A model generated the notes under the pieces. That model saw only the letters and a program-made list of their open reading frames with translations. It was not told the DNA's origin and did not search any database. This document shows positions 43,471-49,597 of a stretch of 64,000 nucleotides of DNA, one piece after another. The DNA comes from Sphingobacterium allocomposti (lineage in GTDB: Bacteria; Bacteroidota; Bacteroidia; Sphingobacteriales; Sphingobacteriaceae), in NCBI RefSeq assembly GCF_008124885.1, contig NZ_VNHX01000020.1, positions 1-64,000 of the forward strand, read 5' to 3'. Within the stretch, counting starts at the first letter, position 1. The number at the start of each line of letters is the position of its first letter. The position numbers were made by a program, and so were the translations under genes.

Positions 43471-45690
43471 TTACTTTTTCCATTTCAACCGTAAACTGTT
43501 GCTTACAACACTTACACTGCTCAATGCCATTGCAGCACCTGCTATCATTGGGTCAAGCAAGAAACCGTTGATAGGATAGAGAATACCTGCGGCTATCGGA
43601 ATACCGATAAGGTTGTAGATGAACGCCCAGAACAGGTTTTGTTTGATGGTCGCGACAGTCTGCTTTGACAGGCGGATAGCTTGTGGTATCTTGGTAAGAT
43701 CGGAAGAAATGATGGTCATCTTCGCTACGTCCATTGCGATATCCGAGCCTTTTCCCATTGCGATACTTACGTCTGCGGTCGCAAGAGCCGTACTGTCGTT
43801 GATACCGTCGCCAACCATAGCCACTACTTTACCTTTGCTTTGTAATTCTTTCACAAAATCGGCTTTGTGCTGCGGCAATACGTCGGCTTTGTAATGCTTG
43901 ATGCCTGTCTGCTCCGCGATAGCTTTGGCAGTCGCATCATTATCTCCGGTAAGCATATACAGATCAATCCCCATATACTGAATTTCCTTGATTGCCTGTA
44001 CCGATGTTTGTTTAATCTTATCCGAAATGGCAATGACGGAAAGAGCCTGTTTGCTGTTTGCAAACCAAATAACGGTTTTGGACTGTTTGCCCCACTCATC
44101 GGCTTGTTGTTGCAAAGTATCGGCAATACTGATGCTGTTATCCGCTAACAATTTTTTATTACCAACATAGTAAGTTTCGTTGTTATAATCAGCTTTCGCT
44201 CCTTTGCCCGTAATACTGTCAAAGTTGGTCAAAACAGTTGTAGAAACGTTTTGCAGTTTTTTCACTACTGCTTCAGCCAATGGGTGTTCCGATTGCTTTT
44301 CGATGCTCAATAGAATATCTTCGGTCATATCGTCATTGTCGAGCCATTGAATACCTGTTACCTCCGGTCTTCCCTCGGTTATCGTACCTGTTTTATCCAA
44401 TACGATGGCATTTACTTTTTTCGCCAATTCAAGGCTCTCTGCATCTTTAATCAAGATACCTTTTTCAGCTCCTTTACCCACACCTACCATGATAGCCGTT
44501 GGCGTTGCCAATCCTAATGCACATGGACAGGCAATAACCAATACGGTAACTGCCGCTAATAATCCCTGTACCACACCATTATCGCCACCCAAAATGAACC
44601 ATAATATAAATGTGAGAACTGCGATACTCATTACGACAGGAACAAAGATACCTGCGATTTTATCCACCAATTTTTGTACAGGTGCTTTGCTACCCTGTGC
44701 ATCCTGCACCATTTTGATGATTTGGGCAAGCATGGTCTCTTTGCCCACTTTTACCGCCTTAAACTGGAAGCTACCTTTTTGGTTAATCGTCCCGGCGAAC
44801 ACTTTTTCGTTTTCCTTTTTCAGTACAGGTACGGGCTCGCCGCTTAACATACTTTCGTCAACATAAGAGCCGCCCGATGTTACCATACCGTCCACCGCAA
44901 TTTTTTCGCCCGGCTTCACAAGGATAACATCACCGGCGTTTACATCTTCAATAGCTTTCTGCCGTTCTGTTCCATCAGCTTCTACCACAATAACCGTTTT
45001 GGGTTGTAATCCCATTAGTTTTTTAATGGCAGATGAAGTATTGCCTTTCGCCTTTTCTTCCAACAATTTACCTAAGAGAATAAATGCGATAATTACGGCC
45101 GCCGCTTCAAAGTAAACGTGGGCATGTAGTCCTCTTTGATGCCAAAAATCTGCAAAAAGCATATTGAATACGCTGAACAGGTAAGCAATGCCCGTACTCA
45201 ATGCCACCAATGTATCCATATTGGCAGAACGGTGTTTTGCCTGTTTCCACGCATTGATAAAAAAGTCTTTGCCCAGCCAAAGTACTACAGGGGTTGAGAA
45301 TAACCACATGATCGGATCTGCATAGGGCATATCCATAAAGAACATTCCTATAACGACCACGGGTAAAGACAGGATAATAGCCCAAATGGTCCTGGCCTTT
45401 AGGCTTTTGAATTTCTTTTCGTGGATAGCTTCTAACGTTTCCCGCTGTTTGGTCTCCTCTTCCACTAATAAATCGTAACCGACAGATTGCACCGCTTTTT
45501 GCAGGATTTCAACGTTGGTAGTATCAGGGAGGTAATCTACGGTAAGGTTGCCCGTTGCAAAATTTACAGAAGCATTCACAACACCCTCCTGATGTTGCAC
45601 GATGCTTTCTGCGCTACTTGCACAAGATGCACAAGTCATCCCCAATACAGGGAAAGTCTGTGTAACTGTATTTTTATCTTTTGTTGCCAT
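43471..45690 (-). CDS. copA: Copper-translocating P1B-type ATPase
   Basis: The 739-residue inner-membrane pump exports Cu(I) or Ag(I). It has one N-terminal HMA domain (GMTCASC, Cys20 and Cys23), the phosphatase loop SGEP (283-286), the metal-site CPC at 388-390, phosphorylation motif DKTGT at 432-436, SEHPLA at 467-472, a TGDN motif and GDGINDSTALATADV. C-terminal helices carry the SVVSNSLRL segment. These are the marks of P1B-1 copper exporters. It has its own promoter with the shared operator and the chaperone gene downstream. Confidence 0.95.
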   Translation of the reverse strand: MATKDKNTVTQTFPVLGMTCASCASSAESIVQHQEGVVNASVNFATGNLTVDYLPDTTNVEILQKAVQSVGYDLLVEEETKQRETLEAIHEKKFKSLKARTIWAIILSLPVVVIGMFFMDMPYADPIMWLFSTPVVLWLGKDFFINAWKQAKHRSANMDTLVALSTGIAYLFSVFNMLFADFWHQRGLHAHVYFEAAAVIIAFILLGKLLEEKAKGNTSSAIKKLMGLQPKTVIVVEADGTERQKAIEDVNAGDVILVKPGEKIAVDGMVTSGGSYVDESMLSGEPVPVLKKENEKVFAGTINQKGSFQFKAVKVGKETMLAQIIKMVQDAQGSKAPVQKLVDKIAGIFVPVVMSIAVLTFILWFILGGDNGVVQGLLAAVTVLVIACPCALGLATPTAIMVGVGKGAEKGILIKDAESLELAKKVNAIVLDKTGTITEGRPEVTGIQWLDNDDMTEDILLSIEKQSEHPLAEAVVKKLQNVSTTVLTNFDSITGKGAKADYNNETYYVGNKKLLADNSISIADTLQQQADEWGKQSKTVIWFANSKQALSVIAISDKIKQTSVQAIKEIQYMGIDLYMLTGDNDATAKAIAEQTGIKHYKADVLPQHKADFVKELQSKGKVVAMVGDGINDSTALATADVSIAMGKGSDIAMDVAKMTIISSDLTKIPQAIRLSKQTVATIKQNLFWAFIYNLIGIPIAAGILYPINGFLLDPMIAGAAMALSSVSVVSNSLRLKWKK

Positions 45691-45718
45691 ATCCTCTTTT
45701 GCTTTTGTCTTGATAACA

Positions 45719-45783
45719 CAAAATTGGCAACAATTTGCCGGCCGGCTATTATGAAATTATGGGTTTGATTTGTAAGATTTACT
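45719..45783 (-). promoter_or_regulatory. Copper-gene operator and promoter, copy 2
   Basis: TTTGATTTGTAAGATTTACT (45764-45783) stands 45 bp from CAAAATT (45719-45725), the same arrangement as 43403-43467. A separate inverted repeat around GCCGGCCGGC lies between them (45738-45747). Confidence 0.65.
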
Positions 45784-46346
45784 TACACCTTATCCAAAGG
45801 TTTTCTTTTGTCTTCTTTGATCTGTTTAAAATGGCTTGGGGTAAGCCCTGTTACTTTTTTGAATTGGTTGCTCAAGTAAGCAACACTCGAATAGTTTAGG
45901 CGGTCGGCAATTTCACTTAACGATAGCTCATCATACACCAGCAGTTCTTTTACCTTTTCTACCCTTTGGGCAATAAAATATTTTTCAATGGTCGTACCCT
46001 CCACCTCTGAAAATAGATTAGACAAGTAATTGTAATCGTGATGCAACTTATCACTCAACACATCAGAAAGGTTGGTTTTGGTATCGTTATCCTGGTAGTG
46101 AACCAGATCAATAATGATATTTTTTATCTTTTCGATAATCCTGCTTTTTTTATCGTCGATTACCTCAAACCCAAGCGCGTCTAATACTTCTGTCAACGCA
46201 TCTTTTTGTTTAGAAGTTGGCTCTTCGGCGAGAGCAACTTCGCCCAGCTTTACACTTTTAACATTTAAGCCGAGTTTATCTAACTCATTCTGCACCACCA
46301 TTATACAGCGGTTGCAAACCATATTTTTGATAAAGAGTGTTGCCAT
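45783..46346 (-). CDS. AraC-type regulator with N-terminal HMA-like metal-sensing domain
   Basis: The 187-residue protein joins an HMA-like domain (about 1-70: FIKNMVCNRCIMVVQNELDK, Cys11 and Cys14) to an AraC HTH pair (about 95-180: DYNYLSNLFSEVEGTTIEKY, LSLSEIADRLNYSSVAYLSN, QFKKVTGLTPSHF). It looks like a copper sensor that binds metal through CNRC and controls the two copper genes downstream. It is short for an AraC protein because the usual cupin sensor is replaced by the HMA fold. Confidence 0.88.
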   Translation of the reverse strand: MATLFIKNMVCNRCIMVVQNELDKLGLNVKSVKLGEVALAEEPTSKQKDALTEVLDALGFEVIDDKKSRIIEKIKNIIIDLVHYQDNDTKTNLSDVLSDKLHHDYNYLSNLFSEVEGTTIEKYFIAQRVEKVKELLVYDELSLSEIADRLNYSSVAYLSNQFKKVTGLTPSHFKQIKEDKRKPLDKV

Positions 46347-46377
46347 AGCTATTTGTTTGCATTTATAATCTGTTTAG

Positions 46378-46385
46378 CAAATTTA
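46378..46385 (-). promoter_or_regulatory. -7 element (TAAATTTG) of the HMA-AraC gene
   Basis: CAAATTTA on the plus strand reads TAAATTTG on the minus strand, 32 bp before the ATG at 46346. The shared copper operator is not seen 45 bp upstream, so autoregulation is not supported. Confidence 0.45.
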
Positions 46386-46426
46386 CGATTAAAAGCGCTT
46401 CTTCCGGCATCAAAAGGCTCATTTAA

Positions 46427-46455
46427 GATCGCGTCGTCGTTCCTCCTAGCGATGA
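46427..46455. repeat. REP-like motif, copy 1
   Basis: GATCGCGTCGTCGTTCCTCC followed by TAGCGATGA. It is one of three related copies here (46549-46578 and 47111-47140) and resembles a short GTCATTGCGAGGAGGAACGA-type repeat that I know from many bacterial genomes. Confidence 0.6.
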
Positions 46456-46548
46456 ACGGATGTGAGAAGTGAGAAATTAGAAGTGAGAAGTGAGATATTA
46501 GAAGTGAGATTTGAGTAGTGAGAAAAGTTAGATGGAGTTAGAGGGGTA

Positions 46549-46578
46549 GATTGCTTCGTCGTTCCTCCTCTCGATGAC
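46549..46578. repeat. REP-like motif, copy 2
   Basis: GATTGCTTCGTCGTTCCTCC then TCTCGATGAC. This copy is the closest to the widespread form of the element. Confidence 0.6.
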
Positions 46579-46636
46579 GGGGTTTTATGCCCTTTTTAGG
46601 CGTTTTTCACCTCGCTATGCCTATCGCGAAGATATT

Positions 46637-46701
46637 CGACCCCGTCGGGGTCGTGTAAATTAATGCCCGGTTTCTATTGGGATATGACCTCTACGAGGTC
46701 A
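46637..46701. repeat. Pair of perfect palindromes
   Basis: CGACCCCG-T-CGGGGTCG (46637-46653) and TGACCTC-TAC-GAGGTCA (46685-46701) flank CCCGGTTTCTATTGGGATA. Paired GACCCC/GGGGTC and GACCTC/GAGGTC palindromes joined by a TTTCTAT-type linker resemble intergenic palindromic repeats common in Bacteroidota; no gene is involved. Confidence 0.6.
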
Positions 46702-46735
46702 ATCGTTGTGCTTAGACCCGCGACTTTACATCTTT

Positions 46736-46830
46736 ACGACTTCACACACCTAAATCCTATTCCACGGCAGCCCTGTGCGTGGGGAAAGGACCGGCATTGG
46801 TTCGACTGCGTCAGCGGGCCGCCATAATAG
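46736..46830. repeat. 181-bp dispersed repeat, partial copy C
   Basis: Matches the left half of copies A and B (ACGACTT... to GCCATAATAG) in the same orientation with a 2-bp insertion near the left end, and then stops before the hairpin half. Confidence 0.75.
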
Positions 46831-47070
46831 ATATTAGAAGTGAGAAATCAGAAGTGAGAAGTGAGAAACTGAGTTAGATGTTAGGCCGCTTACAAATCAA
46901 CAACTTTACACCTTCGATTTACGACTTTACAAACCGACGACTTTACAGCTTATAGCTTATAGCCATCTGCTATCTGCCATTAGCCATCTGCTATCAGCCT
47001 CTCCCTTTACGACTTTACAAATCCACGACTTTACAAACCGACGACAACGACTTTACATCTTTACAAACCT

Positions 47071-47140
47071 GAGGAACAAAGGTGACGCGATCCTCCCGTA
47101 TATCGGCTAAGATCGCGTCGTCATTCCTCCTCGCGATGAT
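47071..47140. repeat. REP-like motif, copy 3, foldback form
   Basis: GAGGAACAAAGGTGACGCGATC (47071-47092) is an imperfect inverted copy of GATCGCGTCGTCATTCCTCC (47111-47130), so this copy can form a long stem with an 18-nt loop. It lies 12 bp downstream of the last gene of the minus-strand operon (47152-48754) and may serve as its terminator. Confidence 0.55.
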
Positions 47141-47151
47141 TGGGGTAACAA

Positions 47152-47328
47152 TCACCGGCGGCGGTTCCGCCGTCGTCCTTCAAGGAGCCGGCTGGTCAGG
47201 TAGCTGACGGTAGCGCCGACTACCGCCATCACCGCCGTATTCATCATGTCCGACCAGTCGAAGCTGCTCCACACCGAAACGAGGGTGCCGCCCAGCGTTC
47301 CGGCCTGCACGTTATTCAGCGCCTTCAT
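47152..47328 (-). CDS. Small putative holin-like membrane protein
   Basis: A 58-residue frame starting MKALNNVQAGTLGGTLVSVW has one hydrophobic stretch (NTAVMAVVGATVSYLTSRLL) and a very basic end (EGRRRNRRR), the layout of small holins. It overlaps the end of the preceding gene by 17 bp and has the same orientation. Its role in membrane permeabilisation is inference from size, charge and the neighbouring DUF5675 gene. Confidence 0.6.
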   Translation of the reverse strand: MKALNNVQAGTLGGTLVSVWSSFDWSDMMNTAVMAVVGATVSYLTSRLLEGRRRNRRR

Positions 47329-47509
47329 GGCCCTCCTCCTTTCCTGCGGGCGGCGACTCCTGCCCTTCGTCTTCCTCCAGCACGGTCTCCAGGATCCCCA
47401 GCCCCAGCGCTACGTACTTCAGCACGCCCAGCACCTTGCCGGGCAGTTTCACCGGTGCGAGCAGCACCACCTGCACTGCATCACGCACCTTCCGGATTAT
47501 CTTCTTCAT
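47312..47509 (-). CDS. Small basic membrane-associated protein, unknown
   Basis: From ATG 47509 (MKKIIRKVRDAVQVVLLAPV) the product is 65 residues: a basic amphipathic start, a hydrophobic centre (VLGVLKYVALGLGILETVL) and a Glu/Gly-rich tail (EEDEGQESPPAGKEEGHEGA). No family recognised. It lies 14 bp after the DUF5675 gene and overlaps the 58-residue gene, so all belong to one operon. Confidence 0.6.
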   Translation of the reverse strand: MKKIIRKVRDAVQVVLLAPVKLPGKVLGVLKYVALGLGILETVLEEDEGQESPPAGKEEGHEGAE

Positions 47510-47523
47510 CCTGATACTAACTA

Positions 47524-47937
47524 CTAACCACAACTCCTAATCGCCAGAAACACGTCGTCTCCCTGGTCCCACAGCGCGTATACCAGCGCTTTCAGTTCCT
47601 GCAGGGCCGCCCTGCTGCCGGTCCCCTGCCCTTCGCCCGTCAGCGCCGTTACGGGAGCGATGCACCCGAGCAGTTCCTTCAGGGCATTGTTTGCGGGGTG
47701 TATCAGGATGGCCTCGCGGTTCAGCACATTCGGAATACCGATCTGCTCGCCATGCCGCGGGTATTGCCGCTTCTGCAGCTTATAGCGCCCCTCAGGTATG
47801 CAGCTGATGCGGGGGATATTATTGCGGTCGGGCAGCTCGATCGTATGGCAGATGTGCCGCCCCTGATAGGTGACGGTTCCGTTTGTTCCCTGTTCTCCGT
47901 ATTTCCGGCGGAGCACCAGGGTATGTGTATTCTTCAT
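47524..47937 (-). CDS. DUF5675-family protein (putative peptidoglycan-active)
   Basis: The 137-residue protein starts KNTHTLVLRRKYGEQGTNGT and contains ICHTIELPDRNNIPRISCIP, EGRYKLQKRQYPRHGEQIGI and AILIHPANNALKELLGCIAP. The IELP, EGRY and IHPAN-x-LKELLGCI blocks fit DUF5675, a phage-associated family with an L,D-transpeptidase-like pattern; the His and Cys in IHPANN...LGCIAP could be catalytic. It follows the 252-residue gene by 58 bp. Confidence 0.75.
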   Translation of the reverse strand: MKNTHTLVLRRKYGEQGTNGTVTYQGRHICHTIELPDRNNIPRISCIPEGRYKLQKRQYPRHGEQIGIPNVLNREAILIHPANNALKELLGCIAPVTALTGEGQGTGSRAALQELKALVYALWDQGDDVFLAIRSCG

Positions 47938-47995
47938 TTACGTATAAATTAGTAAGCAATAAGGCGGGACGGAGTGTCCCGCCAAGGATCATGGA

Positions 47996-48754
47996 TTATG
48001 GCAGATCCACGTCAACGATGGTCAATGCGTTGTGCGGATTGTTTTTCAGGGGGTAGAATGCACCATTCGCCTCCTGATAGGTAGATATCCCGACCAGGAT
48101 ATAGACCACCTTATCGGTTGCGGGCGGCAGGTTCACCTGAATCGTCTCGGCCTGATGTACCCCTATGAGCGGAATATAGGAGGAGTGCTGCACCTCGGGC
48201 CGCGGAAGGTCGTCCATATCCAGCGCCTGCTCTACCGCTGCCAGCGTAAACTGTACGTGTGTGGCTCCCTCGAGCAAGGTGACTTTCTCACGCGGGTTGA
48301 ACTCCGGGATGTTCAATGTCACCTCGCCCGACGACCGGTCGTACGCTGTGGGAAGATCGCCGCCGAACATAAACCGCAGGCTGCTCGCTCCGTTGATCTC
48401 CAGACCCTTCAGCTGTCCGGAGTTTTCCGGCCGGAAGGTCCGCTGCCCGCGGGGGCTCACTGTATCGGCCTTCTGGATGCGATATACCGTAGACACAAGC
48501 CGGTTGCGGAAGGATTTGTCTGCCACGCCCCTGCTCAGGTTATTCAGCTGCAGGCGGATCACTTTGGCCATCTGTGTGGCCGAGGCAAACTCGCTCATGT
48601 TTTCACGCGTACGTTCGAAGTTTGGATCGCTCATGATACGCGCCCTGTCTACGCCGCCCTTCATGCGCACCTCGTACCCTCTTTCGCGGTGTTTGCTAAA
48701 GGAAAGATCCCCGATCGTTCCTCTAATCTTTACTAAACTTTCTTGTTTTGCCAT
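47996..48754 (-). CDS. Bacteroidota-specific protein with RTRENMSEF motif, unknown function
   Basis: The open frame reaches 48940, but ATG 48754 (MAKQESLVKIRGTIGDLSFS) is the likely start, because the upstream part lies in tandem repeats and a CACCTTTG -7-like box is at 48784-48777. The 252-residue protein has an N-terminal part (GGVDRARIMSDPNFERTREN, QLNNLSRGVADKSFRNRLVS, DTVSPRGQRTF) seen in a group of Bacteroidota hypothetical proteins, and a beta-rich C-terminal half. It has no signal peptide or membrane helix. It heads the operon with DUF5675 and the two small membrane proteins. I do not know its function. Confidence 0.75.
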   Translation of the reverse strand: MAKQESLVKIRGTIGDLSFSKHRERGYEVRMKGGVDRARIMSDPNFERTRENMSEFASATQMAKVIRLQLNNLSRGVADKSFRNRLVSTVYRIQKADTVSPRGQRTFRPENSGQLKGLEINGASSLRFMFGGDLPTAYDRSSGEVTLNIPEFNPREKVTLLEGATHVQFTLAAVEQALDMDDLPRPEVQHSSYIPLIGVHQAETIQVNLPPATDKVVYILVGISTYQEANGAFYPLKNNPHNALTIVDVDLP

Positions 48755-48804
48755 GATATTATTTGTTATGACAATCCAAAGGTGCAACAGCAAAAAATAA
48801 CTTC

Positions 48805-48914
48805 TGTCCAAAATGTCCGGATATGGCGAAAATGTCCTCTTTTGTCTTGATATGTCCGAAAATGACCAAAGTGTCCAAAAACGACCAAAATGTCTAAAAA
48901 CGACCAAAATGTCC
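48805..48914. repeat. Phased tandem array 1: 12 units of (T/C)G(T/A)CC, 9-10 bp period
   Basis: Pentamers TGTCC/CGACC and close variants begin at 48805, 48814, 48824, 48833, 48843, 48853, 48863, 48872, 48882, 48891, 48901 and 48910. Steps alternate between 9 and 10 bp. The units are separated by A-tracts, best seen in TGTCCAAAAACGACCAAAA. The period is not a multiple of three, so it is not a coding repeat. The array starts 21 bp upstream of the -7-like box of the gene starting at 48754. Confidence 0.85.
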
Positions 48915-48924
48915 AAAAAAGGTG

Positions 48925-49071
48925 ATACACCTGACTGCAAAAAAGGTACGCAGAGTGTACGGGGAGTGTACAGCGAGTGTACGGAAAAGGTACTGAAAAG
49001 GTACTACAGAGGTACTACAGAGGTACCAGAAAGGTACTAGAGAGGTACGGGAGATATACCGGGCACCGTAC
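48925..49071. repeat. Phased tandem array 2: GTAC every 11 bp
   Basis: GTAC begins at 48946, 48957, 48968, 48979, 48990, 49001, 49012, 49023, 49034 and 49045, ten copies in exact 11-bp steps, then ATAC at 49056 (11 bp) and GTAC at 49068 (12 bp). An ATAC at 48925 may be a degenerate left unit. Spacers are purine-rich and usually end in AG or AGT. It directly follows array 1 in the divergent promoter region between the minus-strand operon (48754) and the HTH gene (49392). Confidence 0.9.
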
Positions 49072-49391
49072 TTCTGTGGTAGTTGATCGACGGTTTGCTG
49101 GTCAGGCCGTATATCACGGTTAGCGACTAGTTAACCAATAGTTCATAGAAAAAACAAAAAACCATGAAACAAATATGTAACTCCTGTTGTTTTAATGTCG
49201 TTATTAACTTTCTTCATATAGGGGTATCCGTCGCCGGTATGCGACAGGCATTTTGGACGTATACATGCCGCCTTATTTGCCGCAGCGGGCGTACCGATAG
49301 GAGGTGTCATGCCGACCGGAGAATCATTGTCTAACCATGGTTGTCCGGCCATACCACTTATTGGCCACGACAACCCTCAGATTATGAACCC
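49072..49391. other. Gene-free stretch between tandem array 2 and the HTH gene
   Basis: A minus-strand frame (49143-49373) and the upstream extension of the HTH frame (TTG 49341) cross this region, but neither has a credible start or recognisable protein features. The promoter of the HTH gene must lie here; I see no clear TAnnTTTG box. Confidence 0.4.
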
Positions 49392-49592
49392 ATGCACGAA
49401 AAATCCCCCCGGCTGTGTATCACGCCGAAAGATATCGCTTATATTCTGAACGTCAGTCTGCGGCAGGCTAGCAGACGCTATAACCAAGTAAAAGACGCTT
49501 ACGGCCGTCTCCGCCACCAGGAGCTGACGGTCCAGGAGTTTGCCGATTACTACGGCCTGCCTGTGAACGAGATCTACGCGCGGATGCGCTAG
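49392..49592 (+). CDS. Small helix-turn-helix protein
   Basis: From ATG 49392 the product is 66 residues. ITPKDIAYILNVSLRQASRR reads as a helix-turn-helix, followed by YNQVKDAYGRLRHQELTVQE and FADYYGLPVNEIYARM. Similar short proteins with a conserved FxxYYG-type end are common in Bacteroidota. It is divergent from the operon at 47152-48754 with the tandem arrays between them, so it is a candidate to bind the arrays. Confidence 0.7.
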   Translation: MHEKSPRLCITPKDIAYILNVSLRQASRRYNQVKDAYGRLRHQELTVQEFADYYGLPVNEIYARMR

Positions 49593-49597
49593 GCACC

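Larger units (their letters stand above)
46460..47065. repeat. Word-repeat region at the right flank of the metal/sulfur island
   Basis: Contains the same word families as at 8.7-9.2 and 17.9-18.2 kb: AGAAGTGAGAA words (46462-46525 and 46833-46868), CGACTTTACAAATC words, and GCCATCTGCTATC words (46965-47000). Within it are a second REP-like copy (46549-46578), two palindromes (46637-46653, 46685-46701) and the partial 181-bp repeat (46736-46830). No gene is visible from 46386 to 47151. Confidence 0.75.

Noticed and set aside
48032-48736. Plus-strand 234-codon frame opposite the RTRENMSEF gene
   Set aside because: Long antisense frames are common in GC-rich genes. Its translation has no family features, whereas the minus-strand frame does.
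48755-48940. N-terminal 62 residues of the long frame of the RTRENMSEF protein
   Set aside because: They are translated from tandem array 1, have no counterpart in the family as I know it, and a good ATG with a -7-like box lies at 48754.
48925-49071. GTAC array as a CRISPR or coding repeat
   Set aside because: The 11-bp period is too short for CRISPR and not a multiple of three. The open frame across it (48813-49040, plus) has no protein-like features.
49143-49373. Minus-strand 76-codon frame between the tandem arrays and the HTH gene
   Set aside because: It overlaps the HTH promoter region, has odd composition and lacks a credible start.
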